Shown in pieces: positions 13,416 through 13,443 of a stretch of DNA of 13,443 nt. The stretch's first letter is position 1. Every line of letters starts with the position of its first letter. The translations under genes were made by a program, and so were the position numbers. The notes beneath the pieces are model-generated. The model was not told where the DNA came from. It did no database searches and was given only the letters and a program-made list of their open reading frames with translations. Source of the DNA: Bacteroidales bacterium (GTDB lineage Bacteria; Bacteroidota; Bacteroidia; Bacteroidales; Muribaculaceae); the NCBI GenBank assembly GCA_004555955.1, contig SFJG01000069.1, forward strand, positions 1 to 13,443, given 5' to 3'.

Positions 13416-13443
13416 TGTTGCGATTAAATCACTAATAATCAAA

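Noticed and set aside
1..13443. tRNA, rRNA, insertion sequence, integrase or CRISPR array
   Set aside because: No cloverleaf, ribosomal core sequence, transposase-like protein, terminal repeats or regular repeat-spacer pattern was seen on either strand.

Overview
The window reads as a chromosomal segment from a gut-type Bacteroidales bacterium (Prevotellaceae/Muribaculaceae-like; the genus cannot be fixed from the sequence). The evidence is three copies of the Bacteroidetes sigma promoter form TAnnTTTG (two with a TTTG box 19-20 nt upstream), A-rich leaders in place of functional Shine-Dalgarno sites, a GH97 glycosidase, SusE/F-like 'LYLVG' beta-sandwich modules and a type IX secretion C-terminal tail. 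Every convincing gene is on the plus strand.

Layout. 1-70: the last codons of an unidentified gene. 176-1066: an AraC-family regulator whose serine codon choice differs from that of the following genes. 1067-1299: an intergenic region with a possible terminator and a strong promoter next to a perfect 16-bp palindrome. 1300-7432: five closely spaced genes (gaps of 12, 27, 15 and 4 nt), probably one operon: a dGTPase-like HD hydrolase, a TPM-domain membrane protein with zinc ribbons, a stand-alone 94-aa RyR-domain protein, a CASTOR/POLLUX-like two-helix channel with Rossmann (RCK) domains and a C-terminal RyR-like domain, and a SARM1-like TIR protein anchored in the membrane with a WG-repeat-like tail on the far side. 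7433-7710: a 278-nt intergenic region with a promoter. 7711-13229: a very large secreted GH97 glycosidase (about 1840 aa if whole) split into two frames by an apparent single-base lesion near 10715. 13230-13443: three hairpins, the last a strong terminator, then a fourth hairpin and a textbook promoter facing out of the window.

The most interesting content is the operon. A TIR domain of the NADase type, 4 nt downstream of a channel that carries a RyR domain, with a second free RyR protein in the same operon, suggests NAD-derived signalling. The TIR enzyme would make an ADP-ribose-type molecule, RyR domains would sense it, and a channel would be the effector. The dGTPase at the head of the operon adds a second activity with a known anti-phage precedent. 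This is a hypothesis from domain content and gene order; no function has been shown here. The GH97 locus is a separate carbohydrate-use unit.
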